A stretch of 64,000 nt of DNA, taken from assembly GCF_013450155.1 (NCBI RefSeq), contig NZ_JACCKD010000001.1, forward strand, positions 434,001 to 498,000. The letters run 5' to 3'. Source of the DNA: Haloechinothrix aidingensis. Its GTDB lineage: Bacteria > Actinomycetota > Actinomycetes > Mycobacteriales > Pseudonocardiaceae. The position numbers and the translations under genes were made by a program. Shown one piece after another: positions 1 through 8,504 of this stretch (its first letter is position 1; each line of letters opens with the position of its first letter). The notes beneath the pieces were generated by a model. That model was not told where the DNA came from. It worked only from the letters and a program-made list of their open reading frames with translations, and did not search any database.

Positions 1-630
1 TCCATGACCGTTCGGGGAGTGGGCCACGACGGCCACTCCGAGGTCGGCCACGGTAGGAAGCAGTTCCTGCTCGATGTCGCGCTGCACCACTGACCACTGT
101 TCCTGAAGCGCCGCGATCGGATGAACGGCGTGTGCGCGGCGGAGGTCCTTGGCGGTCACATTGGACAGTCCGAGGGCACGCACCTTTCCCTGGTCGACCA
201 GTTCGGCCATGGCTCCGACGGTCTCCTCGATGGGGACCGTATCGCTGCGATGGTGCAGGTAGTAGAGGTCGATCACGTCGACACCGAGCCGTCGCAAGCT
301 CGCCTCGCTCGCCTGCCGCACGTACGACGGGTCGGCCCGTACGTCGAACCCGCCAGCGAGCTCATCCCGCCATACCAACCCGAACTTGCTGGCCAGCAGC
401 ACTTCATCACGGCGCTCTCGGATGGTCCTGCCGACCAGCTCTTCATTCTGGTAGGCATCCGCGGTGTCCACCATCGTGATGCCCGCATCAAGGGCGGCGT
501 GGACTACGGCCACCGGGTCGCGGTCGGTGCCGTCGGCACTTCCATCGCGCAACCGCATCGCGCCGAATCCCTGACGGCCGAATGTATCCCGGCCCGCGGA
601 CAGATCTGTTCCCGTCTCAGCTGTTGGCAT
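1..630 (-). CDS. Aldo/keto reductase, 3' end cut by the window edge
   Basis: The reading frame is open from ATG at 630 to base 1 (210 codons) and has no stop, so the C-terminus lies outside the window. It is a TIM-barrel NADPH-dependent reductase of the AKR superfamily, expected to reduce aldehydes or ketones in the cytoplasm. The full catalytic tetrad is visible: Asp55 and Tyr60 in VDTADAY, Lys82 in ASKFG and His126 in YLHH. The segment GLSNVTAKDLRRAH matches the family's GxSN region, and QEQWSVVQRD matches the QxxYSL-type segment. It resembles the YghZ/Tas-like AKR11-13 type; the substrate cannot be read from sequence. It is transcribed away from the rest of the window, with about 195 bp of non-coding sequence upstream. 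Confidence 0.9.
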   Translation of the reverse strand, partial: MPTAETGTDLSAGRDTFGRQGFGAMRLRDGSADGTDRDPVAVVHAALDAGITMVDTADAYQNEELVGRTIRERRDEVLLASKFGLVWRDELAGGFDVRADPSYVRQASEASLRRLGVDVIDLYYLHHRSDTVPIEETVGAMAELVDQGKVRALGLSNVTAKDLRRAHAVHPIAALQEQWSVVQRDIEQELLPTVADLGVAVVAHSPNGHG

Positions 631-825
631 GATCCGCACCCTAGAGCCTCGACCGCGGTCGAGGTCCAGTCCATGGGGTGCCCGGCCTCCGCCGGCTCGA
701 AATCGCCGAAGGACCCCGATGTGATGGCACAGATATGTGTCGATAAGGCGACAAATTGTCGCCGAGAACGGTTCGCATATCCAGCGATGCACACTGCACC
801 CGGTTCGGATCGAATCGCGCCGCGT

Positions 826-1221
826 TCACGACCCGACCGCGAGCGATGCCACTGCTGCCATGGCTGATACGGATGCGGCCAGGGCGGAGAAGGATGCCGC
901 CGCACCGTGGAATCCGGAGCATACGCGACGGATGAGGCTACTCCACGTCGACGCCCGGGCGGCCAGCCTGAACTTCTCCCATCTGTGCTGGCGTAGGTAG
1001 CACCCCACGAGGATCCCGTACGAGTTGTTGCGGCAGAAGTCTCCGTCGCGTGTCTTGGCGCAGCACCAGACTGGAGCCTGGAACAGCGTGTAGACGATCA
1101 CTAGCGCGGAAAGGATCGCGATTACCCCAGCCCCCATCTCCGTGCCGAACCAGGCGTAGCCGACGAACGCGAGTAGTAGATATCCCCAGGTTTGCGCGAG
1201 TTTGCGCTTGGTCGACGACGT
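826..1221 (-). CDS. Small membrane protein with a Cys-rich NNS/GC motif
   Basis: The frame encodes a hydrophobic hairpin (GYLLLAFVGYAWF, then AGVIAILSALVIVYTLF). This is followed by a conserved-looking cytosolic segment APVWCCAK-TRDGDFCRNNS-YGILVGCYLRQHRWEKF and an Ala/Ser-rich C-terminal helix. The Cys/His pattern suggests metal binding. I believe it belongs to an uncharacterised actinobacterial family but can give no function. The 5' end is unresolved: the first in-frame ATG is at 1137, inside the first hairpin, and the likely longer N-terminus (from about 1221, TSSTKRKLAQ) has no ATG, GTG or TTG directly in front. It diverges from the cobalamin-binding protein gene with almost no intergenic space. 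Confidence 0.55.
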   Translation of the reverse strand, partial: TSSTKRKLAQTWGYLLLAFVGYAWFGTEMGAGVIAILSALVIVYTLFQAPVWCCAKTRDGDFCRNNSYGILVGCYLRQHRWEKFRLAARASTWSSLIRRVCSGFHGAAASFSALAASVSAMAAVASLAVGS

Positions 1222-1233
1222 TACCGTGGTGGT

Positions 1234-2124
1234 ATGCGCATCGTCTCGCTGCTGCCGTCGACCACCGAGATCCTGTTCGCGCTCGGGCTCGGTGACCATG
1301 TCGTCGGCGTGACGTTCGAGTGCGACCACCCGCCGGAGGCCCGTACACGCCGCGTGGTCTCCACGAGCACCCTGCAGGAGGGGCTCAGTCCTGCCGAGAT
1401 CGACGCTGCCGTTACCCGGCGCAAGGAGGCGGGAGAGGACCTCTACCACCTCGATACGGACGCGCTGGCCGGGCTTGATGCCGAGCTGGTGATCACCCAG
1501 GACCTGTGCGCGGTGTGCGCGGCGAGCGTCTCGACCGTGCAGGAGGCCCTGACGTTCCTGGGTTCCTCCGCCGAGGTGCTGACGATCGATCCGCACACCC
1601 TTTCCGAGGTGCTCAAGTCGATCAACACCATCGGCGACGCCACGGGCACCTCGACCGAGGCCGGGCGGCTGGTAACCGCGCTCTCGCGGCGCCTCGACGA
1701 CGTGCGCGGGAGCGTGGCTGGTCGCGGTACGGCCCGGGCGCTGGTACTGGAGTGGACCGACCCGCCGTACGCCCCCGGTCATTGGGTGCCGGACATGGTG
1801 CACGCCGCGGGTGGCGAGTGTGTGCTGGGGCGTTCGGGGGAACGCTCGTTCCGTACCGACTGGGACAGCGTCACCTCCGCTGATCCCGAGGTGGTCATCA
1901 GCGCGCCGTGCGGGTTCGCCCTGGACGAGTCCGTCGAGCATGCCGGTGACGTCGTCCGGGCAGGCGTGCTGCCGGACGGGCTCCCCGTGTGGGCCGTCGA
2001 CGCGAACGCGGCCTTCGCCCGTCCCGGTCCCCGGCTGGTGGATGGTGTCGAGGCGCTGGCAGGCATCCTGCACCCGGAGGCTTACGGCGAACCCGACCCG
2101 AGCCTCGCCCGCCGCGTGCGGTGA
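1234..2124 (+). CDS. BtuF-like cobalamin-binding protein without signal peptide
   Basis: A 296-residue protein of the periplasmic-binding class III fold (BtuF/FecB-like), starting RIVSLLPSTTEILFALGLGDHVVGVTFECD, the usual N-terminus of this family. There is no signal peptide or lipobox, as in the many actinobacterial cytosolic members annotated cobalamin-binding protein. I see no ABC permease or ATPase next to it, so transport is not implied. ATG 1234 is chosen because the homology starts there; the frame is open upstream to 1192. Further family landmarks are DLYHLDTDALAGLDAELVITQDLCAVCA (about residues 69-96) and ALVLEWTDPPYAPGHWVPDMVHAAGG. The ligand is inferred from the family only. Confidence 0.8.
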   Translation: MRIVSLLPSTTEILFALGLGDHVVGVTFECDHPPEARTRRVVSTSTLQEGLSPAEIDAAVTRRKEAGEDLYHLDTDALAGLDAELVITQDLCAVCAASVSTVQEALTFLGSSAEVLTIDPHTLSEVLKSINTIGDATGTSTEAGRLVTALSRRLDDVRGSVAGRGTARALVLEWTDPPYAPGHWVPDMVHAAGGECVLGRSGERSFRTDWDSVTSADPEVVISAPCGFALDESVEHAGDVVRAGVLPDGLPVWAVDANAAFARPGPRLVDGVEALAGILHPEAYGEPDPSLARRVR

Positions 2125-2173
2125 GCCGGAGCCGTGAACGTGCCGGTCGAGGTGGATGCGCGGCGCGAACGGG

Positions 2174-2557
2174 TTACTGGCTGCCGCCGTACGGGCGGGT
2201 AATGATCTCCAGGCTGTGACCGTCCGGATCCTCGAAGTACACGCCGCGCCCGCCGTCCCGGGTGTTGATCGTGCCTGGCTGGTGATGTCCGGGGTCGGCC
2301 CAGTACGGCAGCCCACGTTCCTGGATACGGCCGAAGATGGTGTCGAACTCGGCTTCGCCGACGAGGAAGGCGTAGTGCTGTTTGGTGATCTCCCCGGCCT
2401 CGTCCGCGTAGTCGAGGGTGACCCCGTTATCGGTCTCGACGGTCATGAACGGTCCGAACGGCCGGGGCTCGGACAGTCCGAGCAGCTCGGCGAGGAAGCG
2501 CGCCGACGCCGCCTTGTCGCGAGCCGCGACGATGGTGTGGTTGAGCTGTACCGCCAT
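2174..2557 (-). CDS. VOC-family (glyoxalase/bleomycin-resistance fold) protein
   Basis: 127 residues beginning MAVQLNHTIVAARDKAASARFLAELLGL and ending GVYFEDPDGHSLEIITRPYG. This is the paired beta-alpha-beta-beta-beta module of the vicinal oxygen chelate superfamily. A likely metal-ligand His lies in LNHTIV and a Glu in HSLEIITRP; HYAFLVGEAEFDTIFGRI starts the second module. Members include glyoxalases, extradiol dioxygenases and antibiotic-binding proteins; the reaction cannot be assigned here. It is monocistronic and convergent with the BtuF-like gene (49 bp gap). The ATG is preceded by a weak Shine-Dalgarno sequence. Confidence 0.82.
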   Translation of the reverse strand: MAVQLNHTIVAARDKAASARFLAELLGLSEPRPFGPFMTVETDNGVTLDYADEAGEITKQHYAFLVGEAEFDTIFGRIQERGLPYWADPGHHQPGTINTRDGGRGVYFEDPDGHSLEIITRPYGGSQ

Positions 2558-2659
2558 GCTGTACCGCCTGCTGGGCCGTTCCGTGCGTGCGCGAACCGTC
2601 GCACCCGCGTCGAGGGTAGCGCGTATCGCCGTGTCACGGTTCGGTTTCACTCGCTCGCG

Positions 2660-2959
2660 GTGTGTTGTCACCGCGCCGGCGTCTACATCGGGGTGGACCG
2701 CAGTGGTGACCTCACCCCGCTTCGTGATGCCGCGGCCGGTGCGGCCGCCATGCACGAGTGGGCCCTGAGCCAGCGGATGGGTGCGGACCGGGCGAAGCTG
2801 ATCACGGATGCGGATGGCCGCGAGGTCACCCCGAAGCTGATCTGTGACGCGGTCACGGAGCTCATCGGCGGGGCGGGAGTCGACCAGCTGGTCGTGTACT
2901 TCGCCGGTCACGGCGTCAACATCAACCGGTGCGAGCACTGGTTACTCACCCAAGCTCCC
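2660..2959 (+). pseudogene. Truncated caspase-like (peptidase C14) gene fragment
   Basis: From GTG 2660 the frame reads AGVYIGVDRSGDLTPLRDAAAG... and later VDQLVVYFAGHGVNINR followed by EHWLLTQAP. This is the N-terminal half of a bacterial caspase/metacaspase domain, with the catalytic His in YFAGHG. Similarity stops at base 2959. The frame then runs on antisense to the neighbouring catC until 3079, with no recognisable protein. The second half of the domain, with the catalytic Cys and any effector partner, is missing. I read it as a remnant of a caspase-type conflict or cell-death gene cut by a rearrangement next to the catabolic cluster. An inactive short protein cannot be excluded. Confidence 0.65.
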
Positions 2960-2980
2960 TTCCCGGATCGCCGCTCGTCG

Positions 2981-3289
2981 TCACGACCCCGGCTCGTCGA
3001 ACGCGGCATCGTCGCTGATCGCGGAGGGATGCCTGGCCAGCGGTGTCACCTCCACGTCCATGTACGGGAACAGGGGTAGCTGGGAGATCAGCCGGTGCAG
3101 CTCGTCCGGCGAACCGACATCGAACACGCTGATGTTGGCGTACTCGCCCGCGACGCGCCACAGATGCCGCCAGCGACCGTCGCGCTGTAGTTCCTGCGCC
3201 TGCTGCCGTTCCAGCTCCTTCAGCCGGTCGGCCGTGTCCTGATCCAGGTCGTGCGGCAGGCGCACGCGCATCCGTGCGTGGAAGAGCAT
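2981..3289 (-). CDS. catC: Muconolactone delta-isomerase (copy A)
   Basis: 102 residues; the family is normally about 90-100. It is a ferredoxin-like alpha+beta decameric enzyme that isomerises muconolactone to 3-oxoadipate enol-lactone, following CatB in catechol ortho-cleavage. Typical features are MLFHARMRVRLPHDLD at the N-terminus, then WRHLWRVAGEYANISVFDV and LPLFPYMDVEVTPLARHPS. ATG 3289 is chosen over an upstream in-frame start (3322) because GGAG sits just before it and homology begins there. It is divergent from pheA2 across a 114-bp shared promoter region. The C-terminus runs beside the truncated caspase fragment. Confidence 0.92.
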   Translation of the reverse strand: MLFHARMRVRLPHDLDQDTADRLKELERQQAQELQRDGRWRHLWRVAGEYANISVFDVGSPDELHRLISQLPLFPYMDVEVTPLARHPSAISDDAAFDEPGS

Positions 3290-3360
3290 CCCCGCTCCTT
3301 CGCCGGTAGTGACTGTTGACACAACCCATCCTTGGCCGCATAGTGACTCGTGTCAACCGG

Positions 3361-3389
3361 AATGCGTATAAAAAGTACGGATACCGTAC
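3361..3389. promoter_or_regulatory. Shared operator/promoter of catC and pheA2 (copy A)
   Basis: Three elements are visible in the divergent region. The first is AATGCGTAT (3361-3369), whose complement ATACGCATT recurs in the equivalent promoter of copy B at 15054-15062. The second is a -10-like TATAAA at 3367-3372 with only a poor -35, as expected of an activated promoter. The third is a perfect inverted repeat, GTACGG-ATA-CCGTAC, at 3375-3389. AGGAGG at 3394-3399 is the pheA2 ribosome binding site. The IclR regulator at 7713 is the obvious candidate ligand-responsive protein (inference). Confidence 0.5.
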
Positions 3390-3403
3390 AACCAGGAGGC
3401 GTC

Positions 3404-3940
3404 ATGCCGATCGAGCCACGCGAGCTTCGGAACTGCCTCGGACACTTCGCCAGCGGTGTGACGGTGATCAGCTGTGATGTGGACGGGAGCCCGCACGGCG
3501 CGACCGTCAACGCCTTCACGGCCGTGTCGCTGGATCCGCCACTGGTGCTCGTCTCGCTCGACCGCCGGACGAAGCTGTGCTCGTACCTGTCCGATCGCCC
3601 GTTCTCCGTGAACGTGCTCGCCGAGGCGCAGGACGACCTTGCGCTGCATTTCGCGGGCAAACCGCGGGACGAGCCGGTGGAATGGGTCCGGCCCGCGACG
3701 GGCCCGCCTCGACTGTCCGGAGTGCTCGCGCACCTCGCCTGCAGCCCGTGGCGCGCCTACGACGGCGGTGACCACGTGCTCTACCTCGGCGAGGTCGACG
3801 AGCTCGCGGTCACCGAGGGAGACCCGCTTGTCTTCTACCGGGGCAAGTTCCGCGAGCTCGGGCCCGCCTTCGAGTTCGCCCCCTGGCTGGAATCGCTGGA
3901 CTGCCCGTCGAGCCAGAGCCGCCTGGTCGGCATCGCCTGA
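3404..3940 (+). CDS. pheA2: Flavin reductase component of phenol hydroxylase (copy A)
   Basis: 178 residues of the HpaC/PheA2 flavin reductase family (FMN-binding split barrel). It supplies reduced FAD from NAD(P)H to the partner monooxygenase. Family signatures are [36 protein letters not shown] and PFSVNVLAEAQDDLALHFAGK, with [13 protein letters not shown] near the C-terminus. ATG 3404 follows AGGAGG; an upstream in-frame start at 3350 lies in the promoter and is rejected. It is the first gene of pheA2-pheA1-catA-catB, 39 bp before pheA1. The assignment as PheA2 rather than HpaC rests on the linked catechol genes. Confidence 0.88.
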   Translation: MPIEPRELRNCLGHFASGVTVISCDVDGSPHGATVNAFTAVSLDPPLVLVSLDRRTKLCSYLSDRPFSVNVLAEAQDDLALHFAGKPRDEPVEWVRPATGPPRLSGVLAHLACSPWRAYDGGDHVLYLGEVDELAVTEGDPLVFYRGKFRELGPAFEFAPWLESLDCPSSQSRLVGIA

Positions 3941-3979
3941 AAACAACCCCGTACGTCGAAACCCATCGAGGAGGGCTCA

Positions 3980-5548
3980 GTGACGTCACAGGAGCAGATC
4001 AACCCGACCGTGGCCCCCGAGGCCACGCAGCGTCCCATGACCGGCGAGGAGTACATCGACAGCTTGCGCGACGGCCGGGAGCTGTGGCTCTACGGGGAGA
4101 AGGTCAGCGATGTCACCACGCATCCGGCGTTTCGTAACCCGGTGCGCATGACCGCGCGGCTGTACGACGGGCTGCACGACCCGGACAAGAAGGATGTGCT
4201 GACCAGGCCCACCGACACCGGAAACGGGGGATTCACGCACCCGTTCTTCCGCACTCCGTACAGTGTGGACGACCTGCTTGCCGACCGTGACGCGATCGCG
4301 GAGTGGGCGCGGATGACCTACGGATGGATGGGCCGTAGCCCCGACTACAAGGCCAGCTTCCTCGGCACGCTCGGCGCGAACGCGGACTTCTACGAGCCGT
4401 TCGCCGACAACGCGCGGCGCTGGTACCGCGAGTCGCAGGAGAAGCTGCTGTACTGGAACCACGCGATCATCCATCCCCCTGTGGACCGGCACAAGAATCC
4501 CGATGACGTCAAGGACGTGTTCATCCACGTCGAGGAGGAGCGCGACGACGGCCTCATCGTGTCCGGCGCGAAGGTGGTAGCGACCGGCTCGGCCCTGACG
4601 CACTACAACTTCATCGCGCACTACGGTCTCCCGATCAAGGAGCGCCAGTTCGCGCTCGTGTGCACCGTGCCGATGAACGCACCGGGCATGAAGCTGATCT
4701 GCAGGCACTCCTACTCCATGCAGGCCGACGCCATCGGGAGCCCGTTCGACTACCCGCTGTCGTCCAGGATGGACGAGAACGACACGATCTTCATTCTCGA
4801 CAAGGTGAAGATCCCCTGGGAGAACGTGTTCATCTTCGGGGACACGGAGAAGGCCAGCACGTTCTTCCCCGGCTCCGGGTTCCTGCACCGGTTCACCTTC
4901 CACGGCGTCACGCGGCTGGCGGTCAAGCTGGACTTCCTCGCGGGCCTGCTGATGAAGGGCGTCGAGGTCACCGGGACCAAGGACTTCCGGGGTATCCAGA
5001 CCCGCGTCGGTGAGGTGCTCGCGTGGCGCAACATGTTCTGGGGCCTGTCCGACGCCATGGCGAGGACGCCGAACGAGTGGAAGGACGGGGCGTTGCTGCC
5101 CAACCTGGACTACGGGCTGGCGTACCGGTGGTTCATGACGCAGGGCTACCCCCAGATCAAACAGATCATCGAGAAGGACCTCGGCAGCTCGCTGATCTAC
5201 CTCAACTCCAACGCACGCGACTTCAAGGAACCGGAGATCCGGCCGTACCTTGACCAGTACGTGCGTGGCTCGAACGGCTACGAGTCCGTCGACCGGGTCA
5301 AGCTGATGAAGCTGATCTGGGACTCGATCGGCAGCGAGTTCGGCAGCCGTCACGAGCTCTACGAGGTCAACTACTCGGGTAACCACGAGAACGTCCGTTT
5401 CGAGATGCTCGCCGCGCACGAGAACGCAGGCACGGCGGACGGCATGAAGGCCATGGCCGAGCAGTGCATGGCCGAGTACGACCTGGACGGCTGGACCGTT
5501 CCCGACCTGATCAACCCCGACGACGTCAGCATCCACAACCGTCGCTGA
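3980..5548 (+). CDS. pheA1: FADH2-dependent phenol 2-monooxygenase, large component (copy A)
   Basis: 522 residues of the HpaB / 4-hydroxyphenylacetate 3-hydroxylase family (acyl-CoA dehydrogenase-like fold). With FADH2 from PheA2 it would hydroxylate phenols at the ortho position to catechols. Conserved blocks include [15 protein letters not shown] near residue 20, [31 protein letters not shown] and [23 protein letters not shown] 3980 is preceded by GAGGAGGG. The order catC-pheA2-pheA1-catA-catB strongly resembles rhodococcal two-component phenol hydroxylase loci, so phenol is preferred over 4-hydroxyphenylacetate as substrate. Chlorophenols or nitrophenols remain possible. The copy B paralogue at 15656 is very similar along its whole length. 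Confidence 0.85.
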   Translation: MTSQEQINPTVAPEATQRPMTGEEYIDSLRDGRELWLYGEKVSDVTTHPAFRNPVRMTARLYDGLHDPDKKDVLTRPTDTGNGGFTHPFFRTPYSVDDLLADRDAIAEWARMTYGWMGRSPDYKASFLGTLGANADFYEPFADNARRWYRESQEKLLYWNHAIIHPPVDRHKNPDDVKDVFIHVEEERDDGLIVSGAKVVATGSALTHYNFIAHYGLPIKERQFALVCTVPMNAPGMKLICRHSYSMQADAIGSPFDYPLSSRMDENDTIFILDKVKIPWENVFIFGDTEKASTFFPGSGFLHRFTFHGVTRLAVKLDFLAGLLMKGVEVTGTKDFRGIQTRVGEVLAWRNMFWGLSDAMARTPNEWKDGALLPNLDYGLAYRWFMTQGYPQIKQIIEKDLGSSLIYLNSNARDFKEPEIRPYLDQYVRGSNGYESVDRVKLMKLIWDSIGSEFGSRHELYEVNYSGNHENVRFEMLAAHENAGTADGMKAMAEQCMAEYDLDGWTVPDLINPDDVSIHNRR

Positions 5549-5585
5549 CCCAGCGCGACGGCAGCCTCACCGACAAGGAGAAGCT

Positions 5586-6371
5586 GTGACATCGCAGCAA
5601 CGTACCCACGAGGTCCTGTCCGACATCATCGACGCCGTCAACGCCCAGCTCGACAAGCACGGCGTCACCTACGACGAGTACCGGGCCGGCCTCGACTGGC
5701 TCATCCGGCTCGGACATGCCGGGGAGTGGCCGCTGTTCGCCGACGTGTTCTTCGAGCACACGGTGGAGGCGGTCAACGCGACAGGCCCGGGCAGCACCAT
5801 CGAAGGTCCCTACTACGTAGCCGGAGCCCCCTGGCTGGAACGGCCCTACGTGCTTCCGCAACGGGACGACGAGGCAGGCGACGTGCTCATCCTGTCCGGC
5901 ACGGTGCTCTCCGCCGGGGGCGATCCCGTCCCCGGCGCCGTGCTGGACCTGTGGCACGCCGACGCGGACTGCCTGTACTCGAACGTCCACGACGGGCCGC
6001 CTGCCTTCAACCTGCGTGGCCGCATGACCGCTGACGGCGACGGCCGGTTCGAGGTGCGCACCATCGTGCCGCCGTCGTACCACCTCCCGCGCGGCGGGCC
6101 GGTCGAGGAGCTGCTCAACGCGGCGGGCTGGCACGACTGGCGACCGGGCCACCTGCACTTCATGGTCTCCGCGGAGGGTTACGAGTCGCTGACCACGCAG
6201 CTGTACTTCGAGGGCGATCGCTACCTGGACTCGGATATCGCCAGCGCGGTCAAGCCGGAGTTGATCCTGAGCCTGCGCAAGCACGACGACCCTGCGGAGC
6301 TGTCCGAGCGCGGGCTGAGCCGGCCCTTCTACAGCACCTCGCACGAGTTCCGGCTCACCCCGGCCGGGTAG
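5586..6371 (+). CDS. catA: Catechol 1,2-dioxygenase, intradiol (copy A)
   Basis: 261 residues of the non-haem Fe(III) intradiol dioxygenase family, cleaving catechol to cis,cis-muconate. Likely Fe ligands are Tyr in DCLYSNV, Tyr in PPSYHLPRGG, and the two His of WRPGHLHFMV. The N-terminal helical dimerisation segment (VNAQLDKHGVTYDEYRAGLDWLIRLG) precedes EGPYYVAGAPW and VLDLWHADAD. GTG 5586 follows AAGGAGAAGCT, 37 bp after pheA1. Substituted catechols may also be substrates. The copy B homologue starts at 17289. Confidence 0.88.
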   Translation: MTSQQRTHEVLSDIIDAVNAQLDKHGVTYDEYRAGLDWLIRLGHAGEWPLFADVFFEHTVEAVNATGPGSTIEGPYYVAGAPWLERPYVLPQRDDEAGDVLILSGTVLSAGGDPVPGAVLDLWHADADCLYSNVHDGPPAFNLRGRMTADGDGRFEVRTIVPPSYHLPRGGPVEELLNAAGWHDWRPGHLHFMVSAEGYESLTTQLYFEGDRYLDSDIASAVKPELILSLRKHDDPAELSERGLSRPFYSTSHEFRLTPAG

Positions 6372-6456
6372 CCGATGCGGCGGGGTAGCCGGGTCCGGCC
6401 CGGCTACCCCGCCCCCGTCGCCGAACCCGAGAAGGTGCGCGTTGAAAGGAACCTGC

Positions 6457-7578
6457 ATGCCCTCCTTGCGGATCCGCTCCGTCGAGACCGTGATCGTCGA
6501 CCTCCCGACGATCCGCCCGCACAAGTTCAAGTCCACCACCATCGACCACCAGAGCTACGTCCTGAGCCGCGTGCGCACGGAGGACGGCCTGGAGGGCATC
6601 GGCGAGGCGTCGACCCCGGGCGGTCCCTGGTGGGGCGGGGAGAGCGTGGAGGCGATCAAGAGCGTCGTCGACACCTACCTCGCACCCACGCTGCTCGGGC
6701 ATCCGGCCGCTCGCATCGAGGCCGCGCTCGAACGCATGGACACCGTCGCCGCCGGTAACCGGGCGGCGAAGGCGTGCCTGGAGATGGCGCTGTTCGACAT
6801 CTGGGGACAGGCACTCGGCGTGCCGGTCCACGACCTGCTCGGCGGGCTGTACCGCGAGTCGATCCCGGTCACCTGGGCGCTGGGCGCGGAAGAGGCCGAC
6901 GGCGTCAGTGCCGAGGCGGAGGACAAGCTCCTCTCCGAGGGGCATGTGAGCTTCAAGCTCAAGATGGGCGCGCAGGACCCGCGCGCCGACTGCGACCGCG
7001 TGCTCGCGGTAGCCAAGGCGCTTGGTGACCGCGCCAGCGTGCGGGTCGACCTCAACGCCGCGTGGGACGAGATGACCGCGACCCGGTGGCTTCCGGAGCT
7101 GGAAGACGGCGGGATCGACCTGATCGAGCAACCGATTCCCGGGTGGAACATCGAGGGCATGGGACGGCTCGCGGACCGCCTGCGCACACCGCTCATGGTC
7201 GACGAGAGCCTGCAGAGCGTGCACGACGCGCTGCGTGTCTGCCGGCACAACGCGGGGGACGTGTTCTCCCTGAAGGTGCCCAAGCTGGGTGGTCTGACCA
7301 GGACGAGGAAGACCGCGGCCGTCGCCGAGGCCGCCGGGATCCCGTGCCACGGCGGCACCAGCATCGAGTCCTCGATCGGCACGGCTGCCGCCGCACACGT
7401 CTACGGTGCCACCGCCAACGTGTCCTTCGGCAGTGAGTTGTTCGGGCCGAAGCTGCTGGCCGACGACGTCAGCACCCAGCCGTTGACCTACTCCGACGGC
7501 CACCTCCGGGTACCGAGGGAGCCGGGGCTCGGTGTCCGGGTCGACGAGCGGAAGCTGTCCACGTACCGGCGGCGGTGA
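6457..7578 (+). CDS. catB: Muconate cycloisomerase (copy A)
   Basis: 373 residues of the enolase superfamily, muconate lactonizing subgroup, converting cis,cis-muconate to muconolactone. The acid/base and metal set is intact: Lys167 and Lys169 in FKLKMG, Asp198 in RVDLN, Glu224 in IEQP, Asp249 in MVDES and Lys273 in SLKVPK. ATG 6457 is preferred because GAAAGGA precedes it; an in-frame TTG at 6442 is upstream of that site. It ends the pheA2-pheA1-catA-catB run, 85 bp after catA, and is followed by the IclR gene. CatB and a chloromuconate cycloisomerase cannot be separated with certainty by eye. Confidence 0.88.
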   Translation: MPSLRIRSVETVIVDLPTIRPHKFKSTTIDHQSYVLSRVRTEDGLEGIGEASTPGGPWWGGESVEAIKSVVDTYLAPTLLGHPAARIEAALERMDTVAAGNRAAKACLEMALFDIWGQALGVPVHDLLGGLYRESIPVTWALGAEEADGVSAEAEDKLLSEGHVSFKLKMGAQDPRADCDRVLAVAKALGDRASVRVDLNAAWDEMTATRWLPELEDGGIDLIEQPIPGWNIEGMGRLADRLRTPLMVDESLQSVHDALRVCRHNAGDVFSLKVPKLGGLTRTRKTAAVAEAAGIPCHGGTSIESSIGTAAAAHVYGATANVSFGSELFGPKLLADDVSTQPLTYSDGHLRVPREPGLGVRVDERKLSTYRRR

Positions 7579-7712
7579 CGGCGGAGACCGTCAGGCGCCG
7601 ACCGTATCGCCGACACCGGAGTTCTCGCCGTATCGACACAAGTGCTGTTACAAGTCGTACGCTATACGGGACGCCGATCGTTTCCCGTCCCGATGCGGTA
7701 GGGGAGAGCTCC

Positions 7713-8489
7713 ATGGTGAAGCCGGACAATCGTGACGACTACATCCAGTCGATCGAGCGAGGGTTGTCGGTCATCCTGGCCTTCGCCAACCACCACCCGC
7801 AACTGAGCCTGTCCGCGCTGGCCGAGGCGACAGGGCTGAGCAAGCCCACGGTGCGGCGTATCGTGCTGACTCTGGAGGAGCTGGGGTACCTGCGCAGGGA
7901 AGGCAGGTTGTACTCGCTGACCCCGCACGTGCTTTCCCTCGGCAACGCCTACCTGTCGTCGATGAACCTGACCGAGGTCGCCCAGCCGTTCATGGAGGAG
8001 GTCACCAGCACGACCGGCCAGACCTGCTCGATGGCCGCGCTGGACGGCGAGGACGCGGTCTACATCGCGCGCGTCCCGGCCGGGCGCGTCATGAGCATCA
8101 CCCTCACGACGGGTACCCGGCTGCCGGCGTATGCCACGTCGATGGGGCGTGTCCTGCTCGCCGGCCTGGCGGACGGGGAGATCGACAGGTATCTCGGGCA
8201 GGTCACCCTGCATCCGTTGACCCCGCGCACCGTCACCGACGTCGACCGGCTGCGCGAGATGCTGTTCGAGGTCCGCGAGCACGGCTGGGCACTGGTGGAC
8301 CAGGAGCTCGAGGAGGGCGTGCGGTCGTTCTCCGCACCGGTACGGGACTCGACCAACCGGGTGGTCGCGTCGCTGAGCATGTCGTGCCACGCCGCGAACG
8401 TCAGCATGGAGACCATCCACAACGAGTACCTCCCAGTGGTCATCAAGGCCGCAGCCGAGATCAGCACGCGGCTCGGCGCGACCCGCTAG
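7713..8489 (+). CDS. catR: IclR-family regulator of the catechol genes
   Basis: 258 residues. The N-terminal winged helix-turn-helix (SIERGLSVILAFANHHPQLSLSALAEATGLSKPTVRRIVLTL, about residues 12-55) is followed by an effector-binding IclR domain with CSMAALDGEDAVYIARVP, SMGRVLLAG and GWALVDQELEEGVRSFSAPVRD. The latter is typical of the PcaR/PobR/CatR group. ATG 7713 follows GGGGAGAG. The upstream gap (7579-7712) contains GTACGCTATACG, which resembles the ATACGCATT element in both pheA2 promoters, so autoregulation and control of both copies is plausible. No second regulator accompanies copy B, suggesting one protein serves both (inference). Confidence 0.85.
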   Translation: MVKPDNRDDYIQSIERGLSVILAFANHHPQLSLSALAEATGLSKPTVRRIVLTLEELGYLRREGRLYSLTPHVLSLGNAYLSSMNLTEVAQPFMEEVTSTTGQTCSMAALDGEDAVYIARVPAGRVMSITLTTGTRLPAYATSMGRVLLAGLADGEIDRYLGQVTLHPLTPRTVTDVDRLREMLFEVREHGWALVDQELEEGVRSFSAPVRDSTNRVVASLSMSCHAANVSMETIHNEYLPVVIKAAAEISTRLGATR

Positions 8490-8504
8490 ATTTGGGGAGC
8501 GAAC

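Noticed and set aside
3404-5548. Naming the copy A pair hpaC/hpaB
   Set aside because: The HpaBC family match is real, but the surrounding genes are catechol ortho-cleavage, not homoprotocatechuate meta-cleavage, so pheA2/pheA1 is the better reading.
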